A stretch of 11,501 nucleotides of DNA from Clostridiales bacterium (GTDB taxonomy: Bacteria > Bacillota > Clostridia > Saccharofermentanales > Saccharofermentanaceae): assembly GCA_017612755.1 (NCBI GenBank), contig JAGAFH010000162.1:1-11501 (forward strand). Reading direction: 5' to 3'. Below are positions 1 to 6,766 of this stretch, in pieces. Every line of letters starts with the position of its first letter. Position 1 is the first letter of the stretch. Both the position numbers and the translations under genes were made by a program. The notes under the pieces are model-generated. The model worked only from the letters and a program-made list of their open reading frames with translations, was not told where the DNA came from and did not search any database.

Positions 1-84
1 AACGACAGCGTAATCGTTGACAGGGTGCTTTTCGGAAAAAGTGATTATCTGAAAAGACTTGGTCTTGAAACAGAGGAAGAATAG
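1..84 (+). CDS. C-terminal end of an unidentified protein (partial, 5' end outside window)
   Basis: An open frame enters from the left edge and ends at TAG (82-84), encoding 27 residues that finish in an acidic run (ETEEE). The tail is hydrophilic with a short segment VIVDRVLFGK and shows no motif I recognise. In Bacillota the gene immediately upstream of def in this cluster is usually priA (primosomal helicase). The residues seen do not resemble the usual PriA terminus (a conserved Asp-Val-Asn/Asp-Pro segment), so position alone is too weak to name it. The same frame meets a second stop, TAA, at 97-99, five codons after the TAG. It is the same strand as def and could be the end of an upstream transcription unit. 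Confidence 0.5.
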   Translation, partial: NDSVIVDRVLFGKSDYLKRLGLETEEE

Positions 85-111
85 GCATTCTCGGCATAAG
101 TTTAAGAGTTG

Positions 112-120
112 TGATAAAAT
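112..120 (+). promoter_or_regulatory. Candidate extended -10 promoter element upstream of def
   Basis: TGATAAAAT (112-120) fits the extended -10 consensus TGnTATAAT with one mismatch in the hexamer. It sits 26 bases before the def start codon in an A/T-rich gap. No convincing -35 hexamer lies 16-18 bases upstream, so the assignment rests on the extended -10 alone. If real, it would drive the def-to-thiN operon. The gap is only 62 bases, so read-through from the upstream gene is also possible. Confidence 0.35.
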
Positions 121-146
121 AGTTGGCGGAAAAGAGGTAATAATAA

Positions 147-620
147 ATGGCACTTAGAAATATCGTAGTTGAGGGAGATCCCCTCCTCAGGAAGGTTTCA
201 AGACCTGTCGATCAGATAAATGACAGGATAATCAAGCTTTTGGATGATATGGCCGACACCATGTACTATGAGAACAGAGGTATCGGCATCGCAGCTCCCC
301 AGGTAGGAGTGCTCCGCAGGATCTTCGTTATAGATATTGGTGACGAGCACGGAAAACTGGAGTTTATCAATCCCGAGATAACATACAGGGAGGGATCCCA
401 GGTATTCTGCGAGGGGTGCCTTTCCGTTCCCGGCAAGACAGCTGATGTGGAAAGACCTGCCAAGATCAGGGTAAAGGCCTTGAACCGTAAGGGTGAAGAG
501 TTTGAACTTGAGGCAGAGGAGCTTCTCGCTGTCTGTATCTGCCATGAGTATGACCACCTGGAAGGAATCCTTTATATCGACAAGGCCATTGACGGCGTTA
601 TCAACGAGGTCGAATCCTGA
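147..620 (+). CDS. def: Peptide deformylase
   Basis: A cytoplasmic Fe/Zn metalloenzyme that removes the N-terminal formyl group from nascent proteins, acting at the ribosome exit tunnel. All three family motifs are present in order: motif 1 GIGIAAPQ (residues 45-52), motif 2 EGCLS (89-93, metal ligand Cys91) and motif 3 HEYDH (133-137, metal ligands His133 and His137, catalytic Glu134). At 157 residues it has the usual length of a compact bacterial enzyme. The N-terminal [16 protein letters not shown] matches the family start, and AAGAGG (132-137) lies nine bases before the ATG, which supports this start. The stop TGA overlaps the fmt ATG by one base (TGATG), so the two genes, which perform opposite steps of the formyl-Met cycle, are probably translationally coupled. 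No key residue is missing. Confidence 0.97.
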   Translation: MALRNIVVEGDPLLRKVSRPVDQINDRIIKLLDDMADTMYYENRGIGIAAPQVGVLRRIFVIDIGDEHGKLEFINPEITYREGSQVFCEGCLSVPGKTADVERPAKIRVKALNRKGEEFELEAEELLAVCICHEYDHLEGILYIDKAIDGVINEVES

Positions 621-1249
621 TGGGAAGATCAGATCTGAAGATCGTATTTATGGGAACGCCGGAGTTTTCGGCAACGTGCCTGCGCGCCCTTATCGATAAC
701 GGTTATAACGTGATGCTGGCTGTATCCCAGCCTGATAAGCCCGTAGGAAGAAAGCATATAATAACTGCACCTCCCGTAAAGGAGCTGGCTCTTTCCTGCG
801 GTATAGAAGTCTTCCAGCCCGATTCCATGAAGTCTGATGAGGCCTTTGAGAAGTTATCTTCACTTTCTCCGGATCTGGTAGTCACTGCGGCTTACGGAAA
901 GATACTTCCCAAGAGGGTCCTGGATATCCCGAAGTACGGATGTATCAATGTACATGCGTCCCTTCTTCCCAAGTACAGGGGAGCATCTCCTGTCCAGAAT
1001 GCCATCTTAAACGGTGATGAAGTGACAGGCGTTACTATCATGAACATGGACGTGGGAATGGATACGGGAGATATCCTTACGACAGTGGAAGTTCCCATCG
1101 ATATAAATATCCACACAGATGCTCTTATGAATGAGCTGGCAGTTGCCGGATCTTCTCTTCTTATAGACACTATAGATGACCTGGTGGAAGGGAAGATAAC
1201 TCCCGTAAAGCAGGATGAGTCCCTGGCCACATCCTGTCCCATGATATAG
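620..1249 (+). CDS. fmt: Fmt N-terminal catalytic domain fragment (ends at the internal TAG)
   Basis: This 209-residue open frame is the formyltransferase domain alone. It starts with the family signature MGTPEFS (residues 11-17) and continues through QPDKPVGR (37-44). The active-site block is NVHASLLPKYRGA, with Asn110 and His112, and MDVGMDTGD supplies Asp148. These correspond to the catalytic Asn/His/Asp triad of formyltransferases. Everything needed for formyl transfer is present, but the tRNA-binding domain is not. The start is supported by the one-base overlap with def and by GAGG (606-609) ten bases upstream. If TAG is read as stop, this is the actual first product. Confidence 0.7.
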   Translation: MGRSDLKIVFMGTPEFSATCLRALIDNGYNVMLAVSQPDKPVGRKHIITAPPVKELALSCGIEVFQPDSMKSDEAFEKLSSLSPDLVVTAAYGKILPKRVLDIPKYGCINVHASLLPKYRGASPVQNAILNGDEVTGVTIMNMDVGMDTGDILTTVEVPIDINIHTDALMNELAVAGSSLLIDTIDDLVEGKITPVKQDESLATSCPMI

Positions 1250-1276
1250 CCTGAGCAGGGTGAGTTCTCCTGGGAT

Positions 1277-1558
1277 ATGAAAGCATCTGATATCCATAAC
1301 AGGGTAAGGGCTCTTTCCACCTGGCCGGGAGCTTATACATTTGTGGGAGGGAAGAAGTTTAAAGTATACGATTCCCGCCTTTCCGATATGGAGTCTTCCG
1401 ATGAGCCCGGAACTGTTGTAAAGGCCCACAAGGGAGATCTTATCATCAAGACTGGAGAGGGATGTATCGCGCTTCTTGAGGTCCAGTCTGAAGGAGGTAA
1501 GAGACTTCCTGCCGAAAGCTGCGCCCACAATTACCGGGTCGGGTCTGTCCTTAAATGA
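1277..1558 (+). CDS. fmt: Fmt C-terminal domain fragment (after the internal TAG)
   Basis: This 93-residue open frame matches the C-terminal domain of methionyl-tRNA formyltransferase, the beta-barrel that helps bind initiator tRNA. Recognisable parts are RALSTWPGAYTF (around residues 11-22), the DEPGTVV turn, and the VQSEGGKRLPAE segment near the end. It is in the same frame as the catalytic fragment and separated from its stop by 27 bases, which also encode family-like residues without an ATG. I see no strong Shine-Dalgarno sequence before ATG 1277. Separate translation would thus rely on reinitiation after the TAG. Its TGA overlaps the rsmB ATG by four bases. Whether it is made as a separate protein cannot be told from sequence. 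Confidence 0.5.
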   Translation: MKASDIHNRVRALSTWPGAYTFVGGKKFKVYDSRLSDMESSDEPGTVVKAHKGDLIIKTGEGCIALLEVQSEGGKRLPAESCAHNYRVGSVLK

Positions 1559-2883
1559 GCGGTGATCTTCTGAAAGACAGGGAGCAGTGCTTTCTTATAC
1601 TGAGGGAAGCCTTCAAAAAGGAGCTTTTTACCCTGGATCCCGGAAGATATAAAGGCGGTATTTCTGATTTTGTCACTGCTGCCGTTTACGGTACCCTTAC
1701 TTACTGCTACTCCATAGATACAATAGTTAAAAGCGCATCGGGAAAAGATGTTTCCTCTATGGACGAGATAACTTCGGTCATCGTAAGACTCGGTGCCTGG
1801 CAGATCCTTTTTTCTGACAAGGTCCCTGACTATGCTGCGGTCAGTACTTCCGTTGATCTGGCAAGAAAATACAGAAAGTCCTCTGCGGGATTTGTGAATG
1901 CGGTGCTCCGTAAGGTTTCAGATCTTCCTTCTGAAAAGAAAGACCTTTCTTCCTATAAGCCCGAGACCCGGGTATCACTTCCCCCGGAGATCTTCGGTGT
2001 CCTTAAAAAATCCTACGGAAAAGACCGTGCCATATCCATCGGAGAGGCATTTCTTAAGCCTTCTCCTCTGACCATAAGGTTCGATAAGAACAAGATCTCT
2101 TCCGACAGTCTTAAAAACAAGCTGGAAAGAGACGGTTTCTCAGTATCTGAAGGCCATCTGACAGATGAGAGCCTTATAATCGTTCCTTCCGATATCCCCA
2201 TCAATAAATGTCAGGCATATCTGGATGGTGATTTTATCGTCCAGGGAGAATCAGCTATCCTGGCTTCCAGGGTAGCAGACCCGAAAAGGGGGGATCTGGT
2301 ACTGGACTGCTGCAGCGCCCCGGGAGGCAAGGCCACCCATATGGCCCAGATAGCTTCAGATGACCTTCGTATAATAGCTTTGGATAAGAGCCCCGACAGG
2401 GCTGAGAAGATAAAGGAAAATGCGGAAAGGCTTGGCCTCAAGTCTATCGAAACAGGATGTGCCGACAGTACTACCTACGATACGGACCTTAGGTTCGATG
2501 TGGTGCTGGCAGATGTTCCCTGCAGCGGCCTGGGGCTTCTGGGAAGAAAGCCTGATCTTCGTATCAAGCTGGACTATGAGAGGATACAGAGCCTTATCCC
2601 AATCCAGGAAGCGATCCTTAACAATATCTCCAGGCTGGTAAAGCCCGGAGGGACCCTTGTCTACAGTACCTGTTCCATAAATAAGGCGGAAAATGAGGAA
2701 CGGGTAAATGATTTCCTTTCAAAACATGATGATTTTTATGCAGATGACATAAGGCCATATCTGCCCTCAAAGCTTATAATGGATGAGAAGAGAGAAGAGG
2801 ACGCAAAGGGCGGGATGATAACCCTTCTTCCGGATACGGATCTTTGCGACGGCTTCTTTATCGCAAGGCTTAAAAGGAGATAA
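1555..2883 (+). CDS. rsmB: 16S rRNA (cytosine-967-C5)-methyltransferase
   Basis: An S-adenosylmethionine-dependent methyltransferase that makes m5C967 in 16S rRNA. Residues about 1-135 form the helical NusB-like RNA-binding domain typical of RsmB. Residues about 170-442 are the NOL1/NOP2/Sun catalytic domain. It shows the SAM-binding SAPGGK (254-259), the motif DVPCSGLGLLGR with Cys323, and YSTCS with the nucleophile Cys373; both family cysteines are present. The protein ends in GFFIARLKRR, a usual RsmB terminus. The length, 442, is normal. The start overlaps the end of the fmt frame by four bases (ATGA) and lacks a clear Shine-Dalgarno sequence, so its translation probably depends on ribosomes finishing the fmt C-terminal frame. 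The internal TAG in fmt could therefore reduce rsmB expression. Confidence 0.95.
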   Translation: MSGDLLKDREQCFLILREAFKKELFTLDPGRYKGGISDFVTAAVYGTLTYCYSIDTIVKSASGKDVSSMDEITSVIVRLGAWQILFSDKVPDYAAVSTSVDLARKYRKSSAGFVNAVLRKVSDLPSEKKDLSSYKPETRVSLPPEIFGVLKKSYGKDRAISIGEAFLKPSPLTIRFDKNKISSDSLKNKLERDGFSVSEGHLTDESLIIVPSDIPINKCQAYLDGDFIVQGESAILASRVADPKRGDLVLDCCSAPGGKATHMAQIASDDLRIIALDKSPDRAEKIKENAERLGLKSIETGCADSTTYDTDLRFDVVLADVPCSGLGLLGRKPDLRIKLDYERIQSLIPIQEAILNNISRLVKPGGTLVYSTCSINKAENEERVNDFLSKHDDFYADDIRPYLPSKLIMDEKREEDAKGGMITLLPDTDLCDGFFIARLKRR

Positions 2884-2885
2884 AG

Positions 2886-3926
2886 ATGGACAGCAGGAAG
2901 TTTTGCCTGGACCTTAATGAAGAAGATCTGAAGACCTGGTGTAAAGACCGGGGATTTCCTTCATTTCGCGCGGGACAGATCAGGAAATGGCTGGCTTCCG
3001 GTGTTATCGACACAGCTTCCATGACTAATCTCCCTAAGGATATAAAAGCGGGACTGGAAGAAGATTTTATCATGGGAGGCATGACCATCGCCCATGACTT
3101 CGTTTCACAGATAGACGGAACAGTTAAGCTGGTCTTTGCCCTTCACGACGGAAATATCATAGAGACAGTAATAATGAGATACAGCACAGGTCTTTCCGTA
3201 TGTATCTCCTCCCAGGCGGGATGCAAGATGGGATGTACCTTCTGCGCATCTGCCAAGGCCGGATTCGGAAGATCACTGTCTCCCGGAGAGATGCTGGGAC
3301 AGGTGCTCCTGGCCGGCAGATATATGGATGAGAGGATCAGGAGCGTGGTGGTAATGGGCATTGGCGAGCCCTTTGACAACTACGACAATCTCATTTCATT
3401 CTTAAAGCTGATAAATGATCCCGACGGGCCCAATCTGGGTGCAAGACACGTGACAGTCTCCACCTGCGGCCTGATACCTAAGATAGAGGAGTTTACTAAG
3501 CTTAAGCTTCAGGTGAACCTGGCTATATCCCTTCACGCCCCCAATGATGAGCTCAGAAGGGAGCTTATGCCTGTCCCCGCCCACTATCCTGTAAGGGATC
3601 TTATCGATGCCTGCAGGAAGTATGTTAAAGAGACAGGCAGAAGGATAACTTTCGAGTATTCTCTTTTCGATGAAGTAAATGACACCATCGCCTGCGCAAG
3701 GCAGCTGGCTGCCCTTCTTAAGGGACTTAACTGCCATATAAATCTCATTGCTGCCAACGAATTCCCGGGAAGCCCCTACAAAAGGTGCAGAAAGGGAAGG
3801 ATAGAGGTCTTCAGGAAGGAGCTTGAAAGACTGGGCCTTAATGCTACGCTCAGAAGGGAAATGGGAACTGATATAATGGCTGCATGCGGGCAGCTTCGAA
3901 GAGGGATAGAGGAGAAAGAAGGATGA
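2886..3926 (+). CDS. rlmN: Dual-specificity 23S rRNA A2503 / tRNA A37 C2-methyltransferase
   Basis: A radical-SAM enzyme that methylates C2 of A2503 in 23S rRNA and of A37 in some tRNAs. The 4Fe-4S cluster motif CxxxCxxC is seen as CKMGCTFC (Cys113, Cys117, Cys120). The methyl-carrying cysteine near the end is Cys334 in MAACGQL, and a conserved Glu93 lies in IIETV. The first 70 residues form the helical N-terminal accessory domain. The length of 346 is standard. AAAGGAG (2873-2879) before the ATG supports the start, two bases after the rsmB stop. The gene ends in a four-base ATGA overlap with prpC. A Cfr resistance enzyme is a related alternative, but the sequence pattern and operon position fit RlmN. 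Confidence 0.96.
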   Translation: MDSRKFCLDLNEEDLKTWCKDRGFPSFRAGQIRKWLASGVIDTASMTNLPKDIKAGLEEDFIMGGMTIAHDFVSQIDGTVKLVFALHDGNIIETVIMRYSTGLSVCISSQAGCKMGCTFCASAKAGFGRSLSPGEMLGQVLLAGRYMDERIRSVVVMGIGEPFDNYDNLISFLKLINDPDGPNLGARHVTVSTCGLIPKIEEFTKLKLQVNLAISLHAPNDELRRELMPVPAHYPVRDLIDACRKYVKETGRRITFEYSLFDEVNDTIACARQLAALLKGLNCHINLIAANEFPGSPYKRCRKGRIEVFRKELERLGLNATLRREMGTDIMAACGQLRRGIEEKEG

Positions 3927-4651
3927 TCTGTAAAGGTATAAGCGAAGCGGGATCTCTCCGTGCCGATAATGAGGACAGTTACGCCATCAAAAGGATAGGC
4001 GATGCCCTTCTTATGGTTATCGCTGACGGTATCGGAGGGATAAAAGGCGGAGAAGTGGCCAGTATGACTGCCGTGGATTCTGTCATGAACAATTTCCCGG
4101 ACGATCCTGAGAACTACGATGAGGAAGGATTGCGTACCCTTTTCGAGAAGCTCTTTGACAGGGCCAACAGGGATATCCTCATAAAGTCTTATTCCGACAG
4201 CGATCTTGCCGGCATGGGGACGACGCTTACCATCTCACTCGTCTATGGAAAGAAGGTCTTTATCGCTCATATAGGGGATACCAGGGCATATCTGGTCCAC
4301 GGGTCCTCGATCATCAGGCTTACCGAGGACCATACGGCAGGAGACGCTATGGGCGTCAACAGGAACTGCCTTACCAGGTCTTTGGGGGAAAATGAGTTTA
4401 TAAAACCTGACTTTTATGTATATAATATAATTTATGGTGATATGATCCTGCTCACTACGGACGGACTTCACGGCTATCTTACCGACAGTGAGATACTGAA
4501 GTGCCTGAAGATGAGAAATGACATCGACGGCTGTCTTATAAGACTTACCGAAGAGGCCTACAGGGCAGGATCCACTGACAATGTCACGGCACTGCTTTCG
4601 TACATCAAGCCTGATGCGGAAGATGTGGATAAAGGAGAAAATATAGGATGA
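3923..4651 (+). CDS. prpC: PP2C-family Ser/Thr protein phosphatase (Stp1/PrpC type)
   Basis: A cytoplasmic metal-dependent phosphatase that reverses PrkC phosphorylation. The PP2C motifs occur in order: RADNEDS (13-19, metal-binding Asp18), ADGIGG (34-39, Asp35 and Gly36), GMGTTL, HIGDTRAYL, LTEDHT, TTDG (Asp180) and STDN (Asp219). These supply the acidic residues for the two-metal centre. From ATG 3923 it is 242 residues, normal for bacterial Stp enzymes. An in-frame ATG at 3884 lies inside rlmN and would add 13 basic residues unlike the family, so I chose 3923, which has GAGGAG (3909-3914) eight bases upstream and an ATGA overlap with rlmN. It overlaps prkC by four bases, tying phosphatase and kinase synthesis together. 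Confidence 0.95.
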   Translation: MICKGISEAGSLRADNEDSYAIKRIGDALLMVIADGIGGIKGGEVASMTAVDSVMNNFPDDPENYDEEGLRTLFEKLFDRANRDILIKSYSDSDLAGMGTTLTISLVYGKKVFIAHIGDTRAYLVHGSSIIRLTEDHTAGDAMGVNRNCLTRSLGENEFIKPDFYVYNIIYGDMILLTTDGLHGYLTDSEILKCLKMRNDIDGCLIRLTEEAYRAGSTDNVTALLSYIKPDAEDVDKGENIG

Positions 4652-6765
4652 ACGTACAAGGCCCTGAAGGCATGATATTTGCCGGGAAGTACAAGATAAA
4701 CAGACTTATCGGCAGAGGCGGAATGGCTAATGTGTATCTGGCAGTAGATACGGTCACAGGCATAAAGGTCGCCATCAAGATCTTAAAGCCGGAGTTTTCC
4801 GCAGACGAGGAATTCATCAGAAGGTTCGATACAGAGGCGAGGGCTGTTTCCTCCCTTAATCACGCTAATATAGTTAAGGTCTTCGGCGTAGGCCATGAAG
4901 GCAATTTCAGATATATCGTCCAGGAATATGTTGAGGGTATCACAGTCAAGGAGCTTATCAACCAGAACGGACATCTGGACTGGAGAGTTGCAGTACCCAT
5001 CGTCATCCAGGTGGGAATGGCTCTTGAATATGCACACAATAACGGGATCGTACACAGGGATATAAAACCCCAGAATATCCTTATCTCCAGGGACAGGATC
5101 GCCAAGATCACTGACTTTGGTATCGCCAGAGCCTCCACAGGAAATACGGTTACCATGACATCAGGCGGAGCCATGGGTTCCGTTCATTATTTCTCTCCCG
5201 AGCAGGCGAGAGGCGGCAATGTAGGCCCCTCATCCGATATCTATTCTATCGGCGTTATGCTCTATGAGATGATCACGGGAAGAGTCCCCTTCGACGGTGA
5301 TTCCAACGTTTCCATCGCTGTAAAGCATCTTCAGGAGAGACCTCCGGTGGCTTCCGCATTTGTTCCCGGGATCCCTTCAGGTCTTGATAACATTATCATC
5401 AAGTGTATGCAGAAAACTCCCGAAAAGAGATATCTGTCCATGAGACAGATGGTGACCGAGCTGGATGCCCTTATGGTGGATCCTGACGGAGTTTACGGTG
5501 TCATCACCAACGAGATCCCTTCCCAGGTTGAGGAGAAACCCAACGTATCATTCAGACAGGATCCCAGCTATGACAAGATAGACGAGCTGGAGAAGTCGGC
5601 GGAGGCCAGGAGAAGATCCAGATTCCGCGACAATATTCTCTTTATCCTTATCGTTGTATGTATCGTGGGCGTTCTTATCGGTCTGGGTGTCCTTGTGGTA
5701 TCTGCTCTTTCAAATGCCACCAATATCCAGAAGAATACAGACTACATGGTTAGGAACTATGTGGGCCTTACTTATGACGAGGTCAAGGATGAGCTGGACA
5801 AGAACGGGATCAATTATGAAGTGGTCTATGAGGCAACCGATGATTATGAGCCCGGTATCGTTATGGAGCAGAGCATTGCGGAAGGCGTTGTTATCGCATC
5901 AGGAAGTAATGTCCATAAGATCGTTCTTACCGTATCTTCAAAGATCGACTACATCATACTTGATGACTACAGCGGTGTCGATTACCATGACGCATTTACT
6001 ATCCTTCAGAATCTGGGACTTAATGTCAGCCTTCTTGCCGAGAGCAATGAGGAACTGGATGCTGATATCGTTATCAGGACAGAGCCTGAAGCCGGAAGCC
6101 AGGTGCCTCCGGGAGGAAGCGTTACTCTTATCTATGCAAAAGAACCTTCCAGCTCTGAAGTTCCAAACCTTTCCGGTATGACTTTGGAAGAGGCAAGGGA
6201 GGAACTTGAAGAGGTCGGCCTTAATATCGACCATATCGAAGGCGCATCTGATATCCTTTCCCTTCCCGAGAGCCAGCAGTACGTCATTATGACGGATCCC
6301 GTAGCCGGAGTTACCCTTCCCAGAAGATCAGGTATCTGGGTATATGTTGGTACCATGGAAGATGTTGAGCGCGGCGGAACGCCTACGCCTACGCCCCAGA
6401 CTATCGAAGTTGAGATCGACATCGAAAGCGGCAGCGGTGATGTTGACGGTGAAGGCGATTATGAGATCGGAGAGAGAGTAACACTTACTGCTTATCCTGC
6501 TGAAGGTTACGATTTCGATCACTGGGAGGATCCTTTCGGAAACTCTGTATCCATCGGCGAGGAGTATACATTTATCGTTTATAATCCCGATCCCAATGCG
6601 GATCCTGATGATGATATAGTCCTTACATATACGGCGTACTTCAAGGAGGAGCCTACACCTACTCCTACACCTGTTCCCACGGACACACCTACGCCTACAC
6701 CTGAACCGCCACCTCCGGACCCCAATCCCCCGGAGCCCCAGCCGGGTGAAGGAGAACCGGTATAA
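4648..6765 (+). CDS. prkC: PASTA-domain Ser/Thr protein kinase with unusual C-terminal InlB-like domain and Pro-rich tail
   Basis: A membrane kinase that senses peptidoglycan or lipid II outside and phosphorylates cytoplasmic Ser/Thr targets. The kinase domain (about 15-275) has the glycine loop GRGGMANVY (22-30), Lys44, Glu63, HRDIKPQN (136-143, catalytic Asp138) and DFG (156-158). The activation segment has Thr167, Thr169 and Thr171. Residues 330-354 are one transmembrane helix. Outside are three PASTA domains (about 367-431, 434-498, 503-569). Next comes a beta-rich repeat (about 585-667) with GEGDYEIGERVTLTAYP and GYDFDHWED, typical of InlB B-repeat/Flg_new domains. A Pro/Thr/Glu tail (668-705) with PTPTP runs ends the protein. 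At 705 residues it is longer than most homologues. AAAGGAG (4631-4637) and the ATGA overlap with prpC fix the start. Confidence 0.96.
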   Translation: MNVQGPEGMIFAGKYKINRLIGRGGMANVYLAVDTVTGIKVAIKILKPEFSADEEFIRRFDTEARAVSSLNHANIVKVFGVGHEGNFRYIVQEYVEGITVKELINQNGHLDWRVAVPIVIQVGMALEYAHNNGIVHRDIKPQNILISRDRIAKITDFGIARASTGNTVTMTSGGAMGSVHYFSPEQARGGNVGPSSDIYSIGVMLYEMITGRVPFDGDSNVSIAVKHLQERPPVASAFVPGIPSGLDNIIIKCMQKTPEKRYLSMRQMVTELDALMVDPDGVYGVITNEIPSQVEEKPNVSFRQDPSYDKIDELEKSAEARRRSRFRDNILFILIVVCIVGVLIGLGVLVVSALSNATNIQKNTDYMVRNYVGLTYDEVKDELDKNGINYEVVYEATDDYEPGIVMEQSIAEGVVIASGSNVHKIVLTVSSKIDYIILDDYSGVDYHDAFTILQNLGLNVSLLAESNEELDADIVIRTEPEAGSQVPPGGSVTLIYAKEPSSSEVPNLSGMTLEEAREELEEVGLNIDHIEGASDILSLPESQQYVIMTDPVAGVTLPRRSGIWVYVGTMEDVERGGTPTPTPQTIEVEIDIESGSGDVDGEGDYEIGERVTLTAYPAEGYDFDHWEDPFGNSVSIGEEYTFIVYNPDPNADPDDDIVLTYTAYFKEEPTPTPTPVPTDTPTPTPEPPPPDPNPPEPQPGEGEPV
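6749..6754 (+). promoter_or_regulatory. Shine-Dalgarno supporting the downstream rsgA start
   Basis: AAGGAG lies inside the last codons of prkC, 12 bases before GTG 6767. It is the best ribosome-binding match near the rsgA start. A competing GTG at 6746 has only GGAG (6732-6735) ten bases upstream. The spacing to 6767 is on the long side, so the choice is favoured rather than certain. Confidence 0.45.
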
Positions 6766-6766
6766 C

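Larger units (their letters stand above)
620..1558 (+). pseudogene. fmt: Methionyl-tRNA formyltransferase gene interrupted by one in-frame TAG
   Basis: Read as one frame, this is a 312-codon gene of normal Fmt length. It encodes the enzyme that transfers a formyl group from 10-formyltetrahydrofolate to initiator Met-tRNA. Codon 210 (1247-1249) is TAG. Homology continues in the same frame on both sides: upstream residues end in SCPMI, and downstream the frame resumes with PEQGEFSWD and the conserved WPGAY of the C-terminal domain. There is therefore no frameshift, only a single nonsense codon. It falls in the linker between the catalytic Rossmann domain and the C-terminal beta-barrel that binds tRNA. 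AAG, CAG, GAG, TCG or TTG would each become TAG by one substitution. Possible readings are a recent null mutation, a sequencing error, a functionally split enzyme, or amber suppression. A cell keeping an intact def usually needs fmt, so simple loss would be surprising. Confidence 0.75.

Noticed and set aside
537..566. Peptide deformylase motif 3 preceded by Cys rather than the common Gln
   Set aside because: The catalytic HExxH core is intact, and from memory clostridial deformylases often have Cys at this position, so it is not unusual.
1250..1290. Possible recoding hairpin after the fmt TAG
   Set aside because: Only about five base pairs (CAGGG with TCCTG) can form, and the bases after TAG do not match known read-through contexts, so no structural signal for recoding can be supported.
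1007..1528. A 173-codon - strand frame across the fmt interruption
   Set aside because: The + strand codons there match both Fmt domains. The antisense product has no recognisable motif and no ribosome-binding site that I can see.
5654..6181. A 175-codon + strand frame inside prkC
   Set aside because: It is out of frame with prkC, whose transmembrane and PASTA domains are unmistakable there. The alternative product is rich in Ser, Met and Trp with no motif.
6379..6708. Tandem CCTACG/CCTACA repeats as a possible repeat element
   Set aside because: They are codon-level repeats encoding the Pro-Thr linkers of the PrkC homologue, in frame, not a separate DNA element.
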